A DNA stretch of 30,846 nucleotides from Candidatus Pelagibacter sp. (GTDB taxonomy: Bacteria > Pseudomonadota > Alphaproteobacteria > Pelagibacterales > Pelagibacteraceae): contig NZJU01000016.1 of the NCBI GenBank assembly GCA_002692325.1, positions 1 through 30,846 on the forward strand, in the 5' to 3' direction. Position 1 is the first letter of the stretch; each line of letters starts with the position of its first letter. Made by a program: the position numbers and the translations under genes. The notes beneath the pieces were generated by a model, which was given only the letters and a program-made list of their open reading frames with translations, was not told where the DNA came from and ran no database searches. Shown here piece after piece: positions 1 through 7,517 of this stretch.

Positions 1-435
1 AAATATTGATAAGTACTTGAAGCCATGCTTTACGAAACCAATTATCGTTACTGCAATAAAAATAAATATAGCCATTATTAATGTTACGATTATGTGGCTT
101 GTTACCGTAAAAGAGTAAGGTAGCATTCCTACCATATTGCATAATAATACAAATACAAAAAGGCTAAATATAAATGGAAAATAAGGTTTTGCTTTTGAGC
201 CAGCTGTGTCATTAATCATTTTGGCAATAAAGTTATAAAGCATTTCTGATATTAATTGAATTTTGTTTGGTATAATTTGTTTATTTTTTGTTGAAAAATA
301 TAAAAATACACAAATAACTGTTGCGCTTATAATCATAAAAAGACTTGAATTTGTGAAGGATAAATCAATATCTCCAAATTTTATTTCTGGGCCTAATCTA
401 TAGACCGTAAATTGTGTCATCGGATTTGCTGCCAT
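1..435 (-). CDS. atpB: F0F1 ATP synthase subunit a, N-terminal part (cut by window start)
   Basis: Subunit a forms the proton half-channels of the membrane F0 sector. The 145 visible residues start MAANPMTQFTVYRLGPEI, then show a first membrane helix (near residues 25-42) and further hydrophobic helices, including the stretch ending MVGMLPYSFTVT, which resembles the NLxGLxPxxFxxT region of the family. The usual length is about 240-250 residues, so about 100 C-terminal residues, including the essential arginine helix, lie outside the window. It follows atpI by 11 bp on the same strand, the normal alphaproteobacterial order atpI-atpB-atpE. The ATG at 435-433 gives the expected N terminus. Truncation is only due to the window edge. 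Confidence 0.93.
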   Translation of the reverse strand, partial: MAANPMTQFTVYRLGPEIKFGDIDLSFTNSSLFMIISATVICVFLYFSTKNKQIIPNKIQLISEMLYNFIAKMINDTAGSKAKPYFPFIFSLFVFVLLCNMVGMLPYSFTVTSHIIVTLIMAIFIFIAVTIIGFVKHGFKYLSIF

Positions 436-446
436 AAAAATTTGAT

Positions 447-731
447 TTAATCCTTTTTCTGCATATTTTTTGCGGTTCTTACCACATTCAAAATTCCAGC
501 GGCAAAACCTACAAAAAAGAAAATTAATATAAACACTGGTTTAGTATCAAACCAATTATCTAAAATAAACCCAATAATTGTCCCAACCACAACTGCTGCG
601 ACAAGTTCAGTGCCTAACCTAAAAGCATTTCCAAAAAATAGACCTCTATTTTCCTTATTTTCGTGATCCTTGCTTTTCATCTTTTCATTTTCAATTTCTA
701 GGCGAGTTTTGAAATCTTTTTTTTTTAACAT
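447..731 (-). CDS. atpI: AtpI/AtpZ-type ATP synthase accessory membrane protein
   Basis: A 94-residue protein with a charged N-terminal 30 residues followed by two hydrophobic helices (about residues 36-56 and 64-84) joined by a short loop with DNWFDTKP. This matches the small AtpI/AtpZ family encoded at the head of the F0 operon. The family is thought to help assemble the c-ring or support magnesium uptake, and it is not a structural subunit. Its start lies 7 bp after the smc stop and its stop 11 bp before atpB, so it is probably transcribed with both. Family membership is secure from topology and position; the exact role is not shown by the sequence. Confidence 0.9.
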   Translation of the reverse strand: MLKKKDFKTRLEIENEKMKSKDHENKENRGLFFGNAFRLGTELVAAVVVGTIIGFILDNWFDTKPVFILIFFFVGFAAGILNVVRTAKNMQKKD

Positions 732-738
732 TTAAAAT

Positions 739-3183
739 TTAAGCAACTAAATTTTCTGCTTTTTGCAAGTCAACTGCAACAAGTTGGCTTATTCCTTTTT
801 CTGGCATAGTAATACCGTACAAACGGTGCATTTTTGACATTGTGAGTGCATGATGAGTAATAATAATAAATTTCGTTTTTGTTATTTTAGTTAATTCGTT
901 TAAGAGGGAACAAAATCTTGTTACATTAGCATCATCAAGAGGAGCATCAACCTCGTCTAAAACACATATCGGGGACGGGTTTACTAAAAAAACTGCAAAT
1001 ATTAAAGATAAAGCAGTCAAAGCTTGTTCTCCACCAGATAAAAGAGATATTGATTGCAGTCTTTTACCAGGCGGTGAAACTAGCATCTCAAGCCCTGCCT
1101 CCAAAGGATCATCTGAATCTACCAACTCAAGTTTAGCGCTACCTCCACTAAATAATTTTGTGTATACATCGTTAAATTTCCTATTAATTTTATCAAAAGC
1201 TTCCAACATTCTTTCTCGTCCTTTTTGATTTAATTCTTCTATACTAGCTTTGAGCTTTACAATAGCAGAGTACAAATCATCTCTGTCTGTTTCCATTTTT
1301 TTGATTTCATCTTCATATTTTTTTGTTTCCTCGTCCGCTCTTAAATTAACTGAGCCAAGGGCTTCTCTATCTTTTTTAATCTTTATAATCTTATTTTGCT
1401 GTTCATCGACATTCGGAAAGTTTGTTTCAGCAATTTCATTTAAATCAGATAAAGAAAGCAAAGCATTAGAGTTTTCAATTCCTAGTTCATTTTTCATTGA
1501 ATAGGTTAAATCTTTTTTTCTGTTACTTATCCCTTCAATCGTAGCCTCATTTCTAGCTTTATTTTCTCTAAGCAAAGATAGTTTTTCGTTTATTTCTTTA
1601 ATATTTTGATTGATGAAGTTATATTTTTTTTCTGCTTCAAATAATTCTTCGGCTAATTCGTCATTTCTCTTTTTCGTATTTTCTAAATTTTGAATATTTT
1701 GCCCCTTTAACGTCGCTATTCTTTCAGGGTTCTTTTGATTCTCGTTAATTTCAATTTGAAGCTTTTCTCTCCTATTACTCAATTCAGCAATCATTTTATC
1801 TGAATTTAGTTTCAAATTAATCCAATTTTCCAGCTCTAATTCTATATTTTTAATTCTCTCTTTTCTTTTAATTGCATCTCCCTTTATAGTCTCGTTTTTC
1901 CCAAATGAGGTAGCATACTCTTCATGAGATATTGTAATCAATTCAACTATTTCCTTCAAATCATTTAGTGTATCTTTTGATAATGGCTCTTTTCTCTCTA
2001 CATATTCTTCCATCAAATTAATCAACTCATATAATTTTGATTTATTTTTCTGTAGCTTATCTTTTGAAAAACTTAAATTTTCTTGTGTTTTATTCTCTAT
2101 CTCGAAAAGCTCTTTTTCGGTTTTTATTATCTCTTCTTTCTCATGTAAAATTCTTTTTTCATTAAGTGATGAATCCATAGAGATTGTTTTTTCTCTTTCC
2201 AAGTCTCCAGTAATAGTATCAAAAGATTTTTTTAACTTTTGTTGAGTATCTTTTAATCTATTTTCCTCCTCCTCTAAATTAGTCATTTCGAGGTTCAATT
2301 TCTGCAATTTTGCCAAACTTTCCATTTTTTTGTCACGTAAAGGCGACAACTTTAAATTTTCATTTTCTAAAATTGAATTATTATGATTTAAATCAAGATT
2401 AATCGCGCTTAATTCATCCTCTTGCTCGCTGAGCCTCTCCTTAATTATTTTTTCCTCTTTTTCTATGTCTCTTAACTTTAAATAATATATACCAGCCTCA
2501 ATTTTTCTGATTTCTTTTGAAATTAGCTTATATTTTGTGGCCTCTTCGGCCTGCTTTTTTAAGTTATCTAATTGTTTTTCTTGCTGTTTTTTTAACTCAT
2601 CTGCTCGTTTTAGATTATTTTCTGCAGCATTTAACCTTACTTCTGCCTCACTTCTTCTCGCATGTATACCCGCAATACCAGCAGCCTCTTCTAACACCGA
2701 TCTTCTTTCAATAGGTTTTGATGTAACGAGTTGTCCAATTTTACCTTGGCTTATTAAAGAGGGTGAGTGAGCTCCAGTTGACAGATCTGCAAAAAATGTC
2801 TGAGCATCTCTAGCTCTAGTTTCTTTATCATTAATAAAATATTTTGACCCTTTGTCTCTCTCAATTTTTCTTCTAATAACAATTTCCTCAAAATTTTTAA
2901 AATTTTCACCACCAGCACCATCTTTATTTTCTATTGTTATAGAAACTTCAGCAATATTTTTTTCCGGTCTATTTGATGTACCTGAAAATATTACATCTTC
3001 CATCCCGGAACCCCTCATACTTTTTGCCGAAGTTTCTCCCATGCACCATCTTAATGCCTCAACAATATTTGATTTACCACACCCGTTAGGACCTACGATA
3101 CCAGTAAGTCCTTCTTCTATGTGAAAAGAAGCTTTATCAAAAAAAGATTTGAAACCAATTAAATCTAATCTTTTAAATTTCAT
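739..3183 (-). CDS. smc: SMC chromosome-partitioning ATPase, short and apparently hinge-less
   Basis: SMC organises and helps segregate the chromosome. The N-terminal head has the Walker A motif GPNGCGKSN (31-39) and Q-loop LISQG (around 146). The C-terminal head has the signature LSGGEQ (715-720) and Walker B with D743-E744 followed by DAPLDD. The ALGSVNLRADEE segment (608-619) is typical of alphaproteobacterial SMCs. Between the heads are two coiled-coil arms (about 170-375 and 440-690). The protein is only 814 residues, against about 1150 for the family. The Gly-rich hinge fold expected at the apex is not visible: only about 60 charged, helical residues (about 375-440) sit there. Both heads are intact, so it is not decayed. 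It lies between dsbA-like and atpI genes; no scpA or scpB is in the window. Confidence 0.95.
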   Translation of the reverse strand: MKFKRLDLIGFKSFFDKASFHIEEGLTGIVGPNGCGKSNIVEALRWCMGETSAKSMRGSGMEDVIFSGTSNRPEKNIAEVSITIENKDGAGGENFKNFEEIVIRRKIERDKGSKYFINDKETRARDAQTFFADLSTGAHSPSLISQGKIGQLVTSKPIERRSVLEEAAGIAGIHARRSEAEVRLNAAENNLKRADELKKQQEKQLDNLKKQAEEATKYKLISKEIRKIEAGIYYLKLRDIEKEEKIIKERLSEQEDELSAINLDLNHNNSILENENLKLSPLRDKKMESLAKLQKLNLEMTNLEEEENRLKDTQQKLKKSFDTITGDLEREKTISMDSSLNEKRILHEKEEIIKTEKELFEIENKTQENLSFSKDKLQKNKSKLYELINLMEEYVERKEPLSKDTLNDLKEIVELITISHEEYATSFGKNETIKGDAIKRKERIKNIELELENWINLKLNSDKMIAELSNRREKLQIEINENQKNPERIATLKGQNIQNLENTKKRNDELAEELFEAEKKYNFINQNIKEINEKLSLLRENKARNEATIEGISNRKKDLTYSMKNELGIENSNALLSLSDLNEIAETNFPNVDEQQNKIIKIKKDREALGSVNLRADEETKKYEDEIKKMETDRDDLYSAIVKLKASIEELNQKGRERMLEAFDKINRKFNDVYTKLFSGGSAKLELVDSDDPLEAGLEMLVSPPGKRLQSISLLSGGEQALTALSLIFAVFLVNPSPICVLDEVDAPLDDANVTRFCSLLNELTKITKTKFIIITHHALTMSKMHRLYGITMPEKGISQLVAVDLQKAENLVA

Positions 3184-3188
3184 AATTG

Positions 3189-3782
3189 CTAGATTTTTTC
3201 AATATATTTTTTAATTGAGTCAAAATCAAATTTTCCCTCGTATTTTTTTTCATTAATAAAGATCGTAGGAGTAGATTCAATCTTATATTTTTTTTGAGCA
3301 TCTATTCTTTGATTTAAAATTTTGTCTTGCAGACTGTCATCAATTAAGCAATTTTCCAACTTACTTTTATCTAAGTTCAAACTCATACCAATTTTTAATA
3401 GAGAGTTGTTAATTTCATTTATATCAGAACCAACTGCCCATTCGCTTTGTTTTTTATAAATTTCATCTAACAATTTAAATTTTGAGTCTATACTATTACC
3501 ACACCTAATAATTTTTTCAGCGTTTAAAGCAGCTAAATCTAAAGGAAAAGCGTGATGTTCAAATTTTACTACGTTATTTTGAACAAATTCGCGCTCAAGT
3601 TTTTTATAAATTTTTGTATGAAAATCTGCACAAAATGGGCATGTTAAAGAAGAAAAAACTTTTACCGTAACTTTGGCGTTTATGTTGCCTTTTTTTAAAA
3701 TTTCATTCTCTAAAGCGTAGATCTTTTCAAAGATTGCTATAAAAGTAATTACAAAAAAAATTGTTTTAATTGTTTTTTTCAT
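3189..3782 (-). CDS. Secreted DsbA-like thiol-disulfide oxidoreductase
   Basis: A periplasmic thioredoxin-fold oxidoreductase. From the ATG at 3782 the protein has 197 residues: a signal peptide (KK near the start, hydrophobic 8-19, likely cleavage after YALE), then the active site CPFC (C48 and C51) in the context SSLTCPFCADFH, an inserted helical domain, and the cis-proline motif STPTIFIN near residue 174. This is the DSBA/thioredoxin_4 arrangement, likely for oxidation or isomerisation of exported protein disulfides. The frame is also open to a TTG at 3797, but the ATG gives the cleaner signal peptide. It overlaps the end of dciA by 17 bp and precedes smc by 5 bp, a linkage seen in other alphaproteobacteria. 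The specific substrate is unknown. Confidence 0.9.
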   Translation of the reverse strand: MKKTIKTIFFVITFIAIFEKIYALENEILKKGNINAKVTVKVFSSLTCPFCADFHTKIYKKLEREFVQNNVVKFEHHAFPLDLAALNAEKIIRCGNSIDSKFKLLDEIYKKQSEWAVGSDINEINNSLLKIGMSLNLDKSKLENCLIDDSLQDKILNQRIDAQKKYKIESTPTIFINEKKYEGKFDFDSIKKYIEKI

Positions 3783-4245
3783 TAAAGGCTTTAACAAGTG
3801 ATTTTAAATTTTTTTTTAAATCTTCATTTCCAATGCCGTTTATCTCAAAATTCTTCTCATCCAGTGGTTTATCATTTATCATTTTACTTTTAAGATTTAA
3901 TTGACTGGCAACATTTATTTTCAATGAACTTATATACTTATATCCAAAAAAAGAATTTATTTTGTCAATTATGTTCATTTTTTCATATTCGATATCTACT
4001 TCTTTGCCATGTTTAATGGTTAAAGTTAGAATACCCTTTTCCAAATTCTTAGAAGTATTTATTTTAGTGGGGTAGCAATCATTGGATATCTTTTTTCCAA
4101 CAATTCTTACCCAATTATCAACAACACTTGTAAAATTGTAACCTCCTTTTTTAAGAACGCCTTTAAGACCCCTAGGAATTGTACTTGAAATCGGTCTAAG
4201 TCCCTGTATGTAACTAATAGATTTAGAATCTTTTTTTTTATGCAT
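3766..4245 (-). CDS. dciA: DciA-like DUF721 protein (probable replicative helicase loader)
   Basis: A 159-residue protein with the DUF721 pattern. An early segment GLRPISSTIPRGLKGVL is followed by a helix containing W45 (VVDNWVRIVGKKIS), a segment with TLTIKHGKEVDIEYEK, and a KINSFFGYKYISSLKI tail, which corresponds to the KH-like fold of DciA N-terminal domains. DciA is known to help load DnaB helicase in bacteria lacking DnaC or DnaI. The ATG at 4245-4243 touches the mutY ATG on the opposite strand, so its promoter or leader must lie within mutY or the message is leaderless. The alphaproteobacterial order mutY/DUF721/dsbA/smc supports the call. Function is inferred from the family. Confidence 0.8.
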   Translation of the reverse strand: MHKKKDSKSISYIQGLRPISSTIPRGLKGVLKKGGYNFTSVVDNWVRIVGKKISNDCYPTKINTSKNLEKGILTLTIKHGKEVDIEYEKMNIIDKINSFFGYKYISSLKINVASQLNLKSKMINDKPLDEKNFEINGIGNEDLKKNLKSLVKAFNEKNN

Positions 4246-4989
4246 ATAGATTTTAATTTATCAAAAAATATTTTAGCTTGGTATGATAATAACAAGCGCA
4301 TTCTACCATGGCGTGTTAATAAAAATTACGATCAAAGGCTTTATTATAGGTTATTAAGCGAATTTATGTTGCAGCAAACTCAAGTTAAAACAGTTTTGCC
4401 ATATTTCAATAGGTTTTTACAAAAGTTTCCAAATTTAAAATCTTTATCAAAAACAGATGAAAAAACGATTTTAAAGCTTTGGGAAGGACTGGGATACTAT
4501 AGACGAGCAAAAAATTTACTATCTACTGTAAAAATTCTAGCCAATAATAATTTTAAACTGCCAGATACTTTTAAAGAAATTAAAAGCCTACCTGGAGTTG
4601 GCGACTACACTGCTAACGCTCTTTTAGCTTTTATCTATAACAAAGAAACTATTGCGGTAGACGGAAATGTAAAAAGAGTCTTTTCCAGAATTCTTAATAA
4701 AAAAGATACTGAAATTAATTTTGAAAATTTTGTAAAAAATAACAAAAATAATCTTTTTTTTAATAATAGGAATAGTGATTTTGTAGAAGCCTTAATGGAG
4801 TTTGGTTCTATTGTTTGCAAACCTCAACAACCTTTATGTTATTCTTGTGTAATAAACAAAAAATGTAAATATTTTCAAAGTAAGAAAAAAAGGAAAAAAA
4901 CAAAATCTCAAACAAAAAAATTAAGAAAGATTAATATACTTTGTTACTTAAATAAAAAAAAAACAAATCGGATTAACAAAAAAAAATAA
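4240..4989 (+). CDS. mutY: A/G-specific adenine DNA glycosylase MutY, catalytic part (frame breaks at an A10 run)
   Basis: MutY removes adenine mispaired with 8-oxoguanine. This 249-residue frame has the complete catalytic domain: LPWR, SEFMLQQTQV with catalytic E41, the helix-hairpin-helix LPGVGDYTANALL (117-129), the AVDGNVKRV motif with D141, and the iron-sulfur ligands C193-x6-C200-x2-C203-x5-C209. The C-terminal 8-oxoG recognition domain is missing from this frame, which ends in KKK and a stop at 4989. It continues in the +1 frame as a separate fragment. The break maps to ten A at 4954-4963; nine would keep one frame to 5239. An assembly or sequencing indel, true mutation or slippage are all possible. 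No earlier ATG exists in frame after the preceding poly-T. Confidence 0.9.
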   Translation: MHIDFNLSKNILAWYDNNKRILPWRVNKNYDQRLYYRLLSEFMLQQTQVKTVLPYFNRFLQKFPNLKSLSKTDEKTILKLWEGLGYYRRAKNLLSTVKILANNNFKLPDTFKEIKSLPGVGDYTANALLAFIYNKETIAVDGNVKRVFSRILNKKDTEINFENFVKNNKNNLFFNNRNSDFVEALMEFGSIVCKPQQPLCYSCVINKKCKYFQSKKKRKKTKSQTKKLRKINILCYLNKKKTNRINKKK

Positions 4990-4999
4990 AGTAGGATTT

Positions 5000-5239
5000 T
5001 TGGAAACTTTTGTTTTACCCAAAATTAAAAAAAGAGATAAAAAATTAGACAAGAATTGGAACTTACTCTTAAATTACAACCAATCTATTTCAAATAAAAC
5101 TTTTAATATAAATTTATACTATAAATTTTCAAAAAAAATCCCAAAAAATTTCGAGTGGTATAAATTAAATGATAAAAAAGAGTTTATTCCATCATTTACA
5201 AAAAAGATTTTAAGCAAGGTTAAGGTATTGTATCAATGA
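5000..5239 (+). pseudogene. mutY: MutY C-terminal domain fragment, displaced to the +1 frame
   Basis: The frame is open from at least 4952 and there reads KKKQIGLTKKN, then VGFLETFVLPKIKK; the first ATG is at 5000. The pattern of two beta strands ending in a Pro (FLETFVLPK) corresponds to the L/W-E-F-P stretch of the NUDIX-like MutY C-terminal domain, and the tail ends normally for MutY with F-x-KKIL. Joining it to the preceding frame by dropping one A at 4954-4963 gives a normal-size MutY of about 333 residues. The fragment is unlikely to work alone. It overlaps the start of the next gene by 4 bp (ATGA), so the original operon layout is preserved. Confidence 0.75.
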
Positions 5240-6366
5240 AAAAAAAAGCAGCCGTAATTGGATCTGGAATTGCCGGATTAACACTGGGAAATTTTTTAAA
5301 AAAAAATTCTCTAATCGATTTCACGATTTACGAAAAACAAGATGGTTTATCTTTTGAAGAGGGATATGGCATACAACTCTCAGTCAATTGCATTTCTATT
5401 TTAAGAGAGCTAGATTTTGATTTGATAAAACAAGAAGACTTCTATAACCCAAAAAAGATTAACTTTTTATCATTTAATAATAAAAAAATTTGTGATCTCA
5501 ATTTAGCCAATTTTAACACCGATAAAAATAAATATACTACTTTAAGAAGATCAGTTTTAATAGAGTTTTTGCAAGAAAAACTATTTAAAAAAGATATAAA
5601 ATTCAATAAAGAAATTATAAAAATTTCAGAATTAAAAGATAAGATTTTAATAAATTTTAAAGACAATACCAATGATCTGGTTGATTATCTATTTGTTTGT
5701 GATGGAGTTTTTTCTAATACCAAAAAAATAATAGAAAGTAATAAATCCGATCCTAAATTTAGCAATGCTTTCGCAATCAGATCAATTATAAAATCCTCTG
5801 ATGTTCAGGAGCTAGATAGCGAAAATATCTCAGTATTTATGGGATCCAATGCACATATTGTTACTTACCCAGTAAATAAAAGGCGTGACCAAAATTTAGT
5901 ATGTATAATAAGATCAAAAAAAAAAGATATAATAAGTAACCAAGATTTTTTAGAGGAAAATATTTTTAATCAAAGCAAAAAATTAAAAAATTTATTTAAA
6001 AATAATTTAAAAGCTTGGCCAATTTACATTAGTGAAAAATCATCAAAGTCCTCTTTAAAAAAAGTATTTTATATTGGAGATGCTTTTCATACATTGATGC
6101 CCACCATGGCTCAAGGAGCAGCTCAATCAATCGAGGGAGCTTATGAAATTTATAATTTGGTAAGTAAAAATATTAAAAATATAAACGAAATTTATTATAA
6201 CGAAAGAATTAAAAGACTTAAGTCTATTAATATTAAGTCTAAAATAAATTTTATCTCTTTTCATATGTCAAATGTTTTTTCAGTAAAGATAAGAAATTTA
6301 CTATTAAAAAAATTAGTTAAAAATGAAAAATTTTTAAAATCTTATTTAGGAAAAGTTTACAACTAA
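5236..6366 (+). CDS. FAD-dependent aromatic-ring-hydroxylase-like monooxygenase
   Basis: A 376-residue flavoprotein of the PHBH/UbiH type. The dinucleotide-binding motif GSGIAG is at residues 9-14. An FVCDGVFSNTK segment (DG motif) sits near residue 153, and the third motif GDAFHTLMPTMAQGAAQSIEGA, which binds the FAD ribityl phosphate, is near 284-305. These enzymes use NAD(P)H and oxygen to hydroxylate rings, as in ubiquinone synthesis or aromatic breakdown. Nothing visible fixes the substrate. The start ATG overlaps the mutY stop as ATGA, so it is probably translationally coupled to the mutY region. Its stop lies only 10 bp from the converging ccrM stop. A ubiquinone-ring hydroxylase is one possibility, not proven. 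Confidence 0.85.
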   Translation: MKKKAAVIGSGIAGLTLGNFLKKNSLIDFTIYEKQDGLSFEEGYGIQLSVNCISILRELDFDLIKQEDFYNPKKINFLSFNNKKICDLNLANFNTDKNKYTTLRRSVLIEFLQEKLFKKDIKFNKEIIKISELKDKILINFKDNTNDLVDYLFVCDGVFSNTKKIIESNKSDPKFSNAFAIRSIIKSSDVQELDSENISVFMGSNAHIVTYPVNKRRDQNLVCIIRSKKKDIISNQDFLEENIFNQSKKLKNLFKNNLKAWPIYISEKSSKSSLKKVFYIGDAFHTLMPTMAQGAAQSIEGAYEIYNLVSKNIKNINEIYYNERIKRLKSINIKSKINFISFHMSNVFSVKIRNLLLKKLVKNEKFLKSYLGKVYN

Positions 6367-6376
6367 ATAAACTAAT

Positions 6377-7441
6377 TTATCTTGATATTAGTCTTTGTCT
6401 CAATCTATCGATTAAGATAAGTGAATCTCCATTTTTATAATGCCAATAAGTCCAGCCGTTACAACTCTCAGACCCTTCAATTTCGGCAGCAATTTTATGA
6501 ATAGAGCCCTCATTATTTTTATATTTTATACTTCCATCAACCATTATTTTGGCATTTATTTCATTAGAAGGATCAAATAATAATGAGCCTGGTTTTAAAA
6601 TACCAAGTTCAATCAGTGAGCCAAATGGTATTCTTGGTTTTTGTTTATTATTTTTGACTGTATCTAAGGAATCATCTTTTATTGCTAAAGTTTTTTTAAT
6701 CCTTTCTTTTGCAGCCTTAAAATATTTTTTATCCTTTTCTATCCCAAAATAATTTCTACCAAGCTTTTTAGCTACTACTGCCGTAGTTCCTGTACCTAAA
6801 AATGGATCAAATATAACATCACCCTTGTTAGTTGTGGCTAAAATAATTCTGTGTAAAAGAGTTTCTGGTTTCTGTGTAGAGTGAATTTTTTTTCCATTTT
6901 TTTTTAGTCTCTCTTTTCCCCCGCATATAGGAAAAAGCCAATCGGATCTCATTTGTAAATCATCATTAAAACATTTTAACGATTGATAATTAAAAGTATA
7001 TTTAGATTTTTTATTTTTGGAAGCCCAAATTAATGTTTCATGAGCATTTGTAAATCTAGTCCCCTTAAAGTTTGGCATAGGATTATTTTTTCTCCAAATT
7101 ATGTCGTTCAAAAGCCAAAAATTTAAGTTTTGTAAATGATAGCCCAGTCGAAAAATATTATGGTATGATCCAATCACCCAAATACTTCCATTATCCTTTA
7201 ATATCCTTTTGCATTCATTAAGCCATTTTTTACAAAATTCGTCATAATGTCTGAAACTTTTAAAATAATCCCATTTATCTTCGACTCCATTCACTTTGCT
7301 AGAGTCAGGCCGTGTCAACTTATCTCCTATTTGTAGATTATATGGAGGATCTGCAAAAACTAAGTCAAAAGATTTATCTGGCAATTTTTTAATTTCATTT
7401 AAACATTCACCAATTACAATTTTATTAAAAAAATTTTGCAT
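6377..7441 (-). CDS. ccrM: CcrM-type GANTC adenine-N6 DNA methyltransferase
   Basis: An orphan cell-cycle-regulated methyltransferase that modifies adenine in GANTC. From the ATG at 7441 it has 354 residues: the catalytic DPPYNL motif with D31 early in the protein, the target-recognition region, the AdoMet-binding FxGxG-type motif DPFLGTGTT, and the C-terminal extension typical of CcrM (IPFGSLIELGILKPG to the ESCNGWTYWHY region, a RAMA-like domain). A TTG at 7453 keeps the frame open, but ATG is the better start. No restriction endonuclease gene is nearby. The leader holds two GANTC sites arranged as a dyad (separate entry). The order udg-rnhB-ccrM agrees with rnhB-ccrM linkage in other alphaproteobacteria. 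Confidence 0.95.
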   Translation of the reverse strand: MQNFFNKIVIGECLNEIKKLPDKSFDLVFADPPYNLQIGDKLTRPDSSKVNGVEDKWDYFKSFRHYDEFCKKWLNECKRILKDNGSIWVIGSYHNIFRLGYHLQNLNFWLLNDIIWRKNNPMPNFKGTRFTNAHETLIWASKNKKSKYTFNYQSLKCFNDDLQMRSDWLFPICGGKERLKKNGKKIHSTQKPETLLHRIILATTNKGDVIFDPFLGTGTTAVVAKKLGRNYFGIEKDKKYFKAAKERIKKTLAIKDDSLDTVKNNKQKPRIPFGSLIELGILKPGSLLFDPSNEINAKIMVDGSIKYKNNEGSIHKIAAEIEGSESCNGWTYWHYKNGDSLILIDRLRQRLISR

Positions 7442-7517
7442 AATTAGATTCAACCTTAAATTGAATCTTCAGTCAAACAATTTCCATGGAAAATTATATA
7501 ATTTAGTGTTTGAAAAT
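7442..7517 (-). promoter_or_regulatory. ccrM leader: GANTC dyad, palindrome and -10-like box
   Basis: Read on the minus strand, the spacer holds three ordered elements. A perfect TATAAT box lies at 7498-7493, without an evident -35 at normal spacing. A 12-bp perfect palindrome TTTCCATGGAAA lies at 7492-7481, about where transcription would start. A perfect inverted repeat follows: GATTCAA (7467-7461), loop TTTAAGG, TTGAATC (7453-7447), ending 5 bp before the ATG. Each arm contains one GANTC site, and the only Shine-Dalgarno-like AAGG is in the loop. The arrangement could couple ccrM expression to its own methylation state or form a 5' hairpin in the message. The elements are seen directly; their function is inferred. 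Confidence 0.5.

Noticed and set aside
1250..3124. Several plus-strand open frames of 65-90 codons across smc
   Set aside because: They are antisense to a complete SMC gene, have serine/leucine-rich composition expected from reversed coding DNA, and show no domain or ribosome site.
4107..4301. A 64-codon minus-strand frame overlapping dciA and mutY
   Set aside because: It has no family resemblance and is fully explained by the two real genes in other frames.
6377..7441. ccrM as part of a restriction-modification system
   Set aside because: It has the C-terminal extension of orphan CcrM enzymes, sits with rnhB as in other alphaproteobacteria, and no endonuclease gene is nearby.
7442..7517. 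CtrA-type TTAA-N7-TTAA box in the ccrM spacer
   Set aside because: Only a single TTAA is present in the spacer, so the motif is not there.
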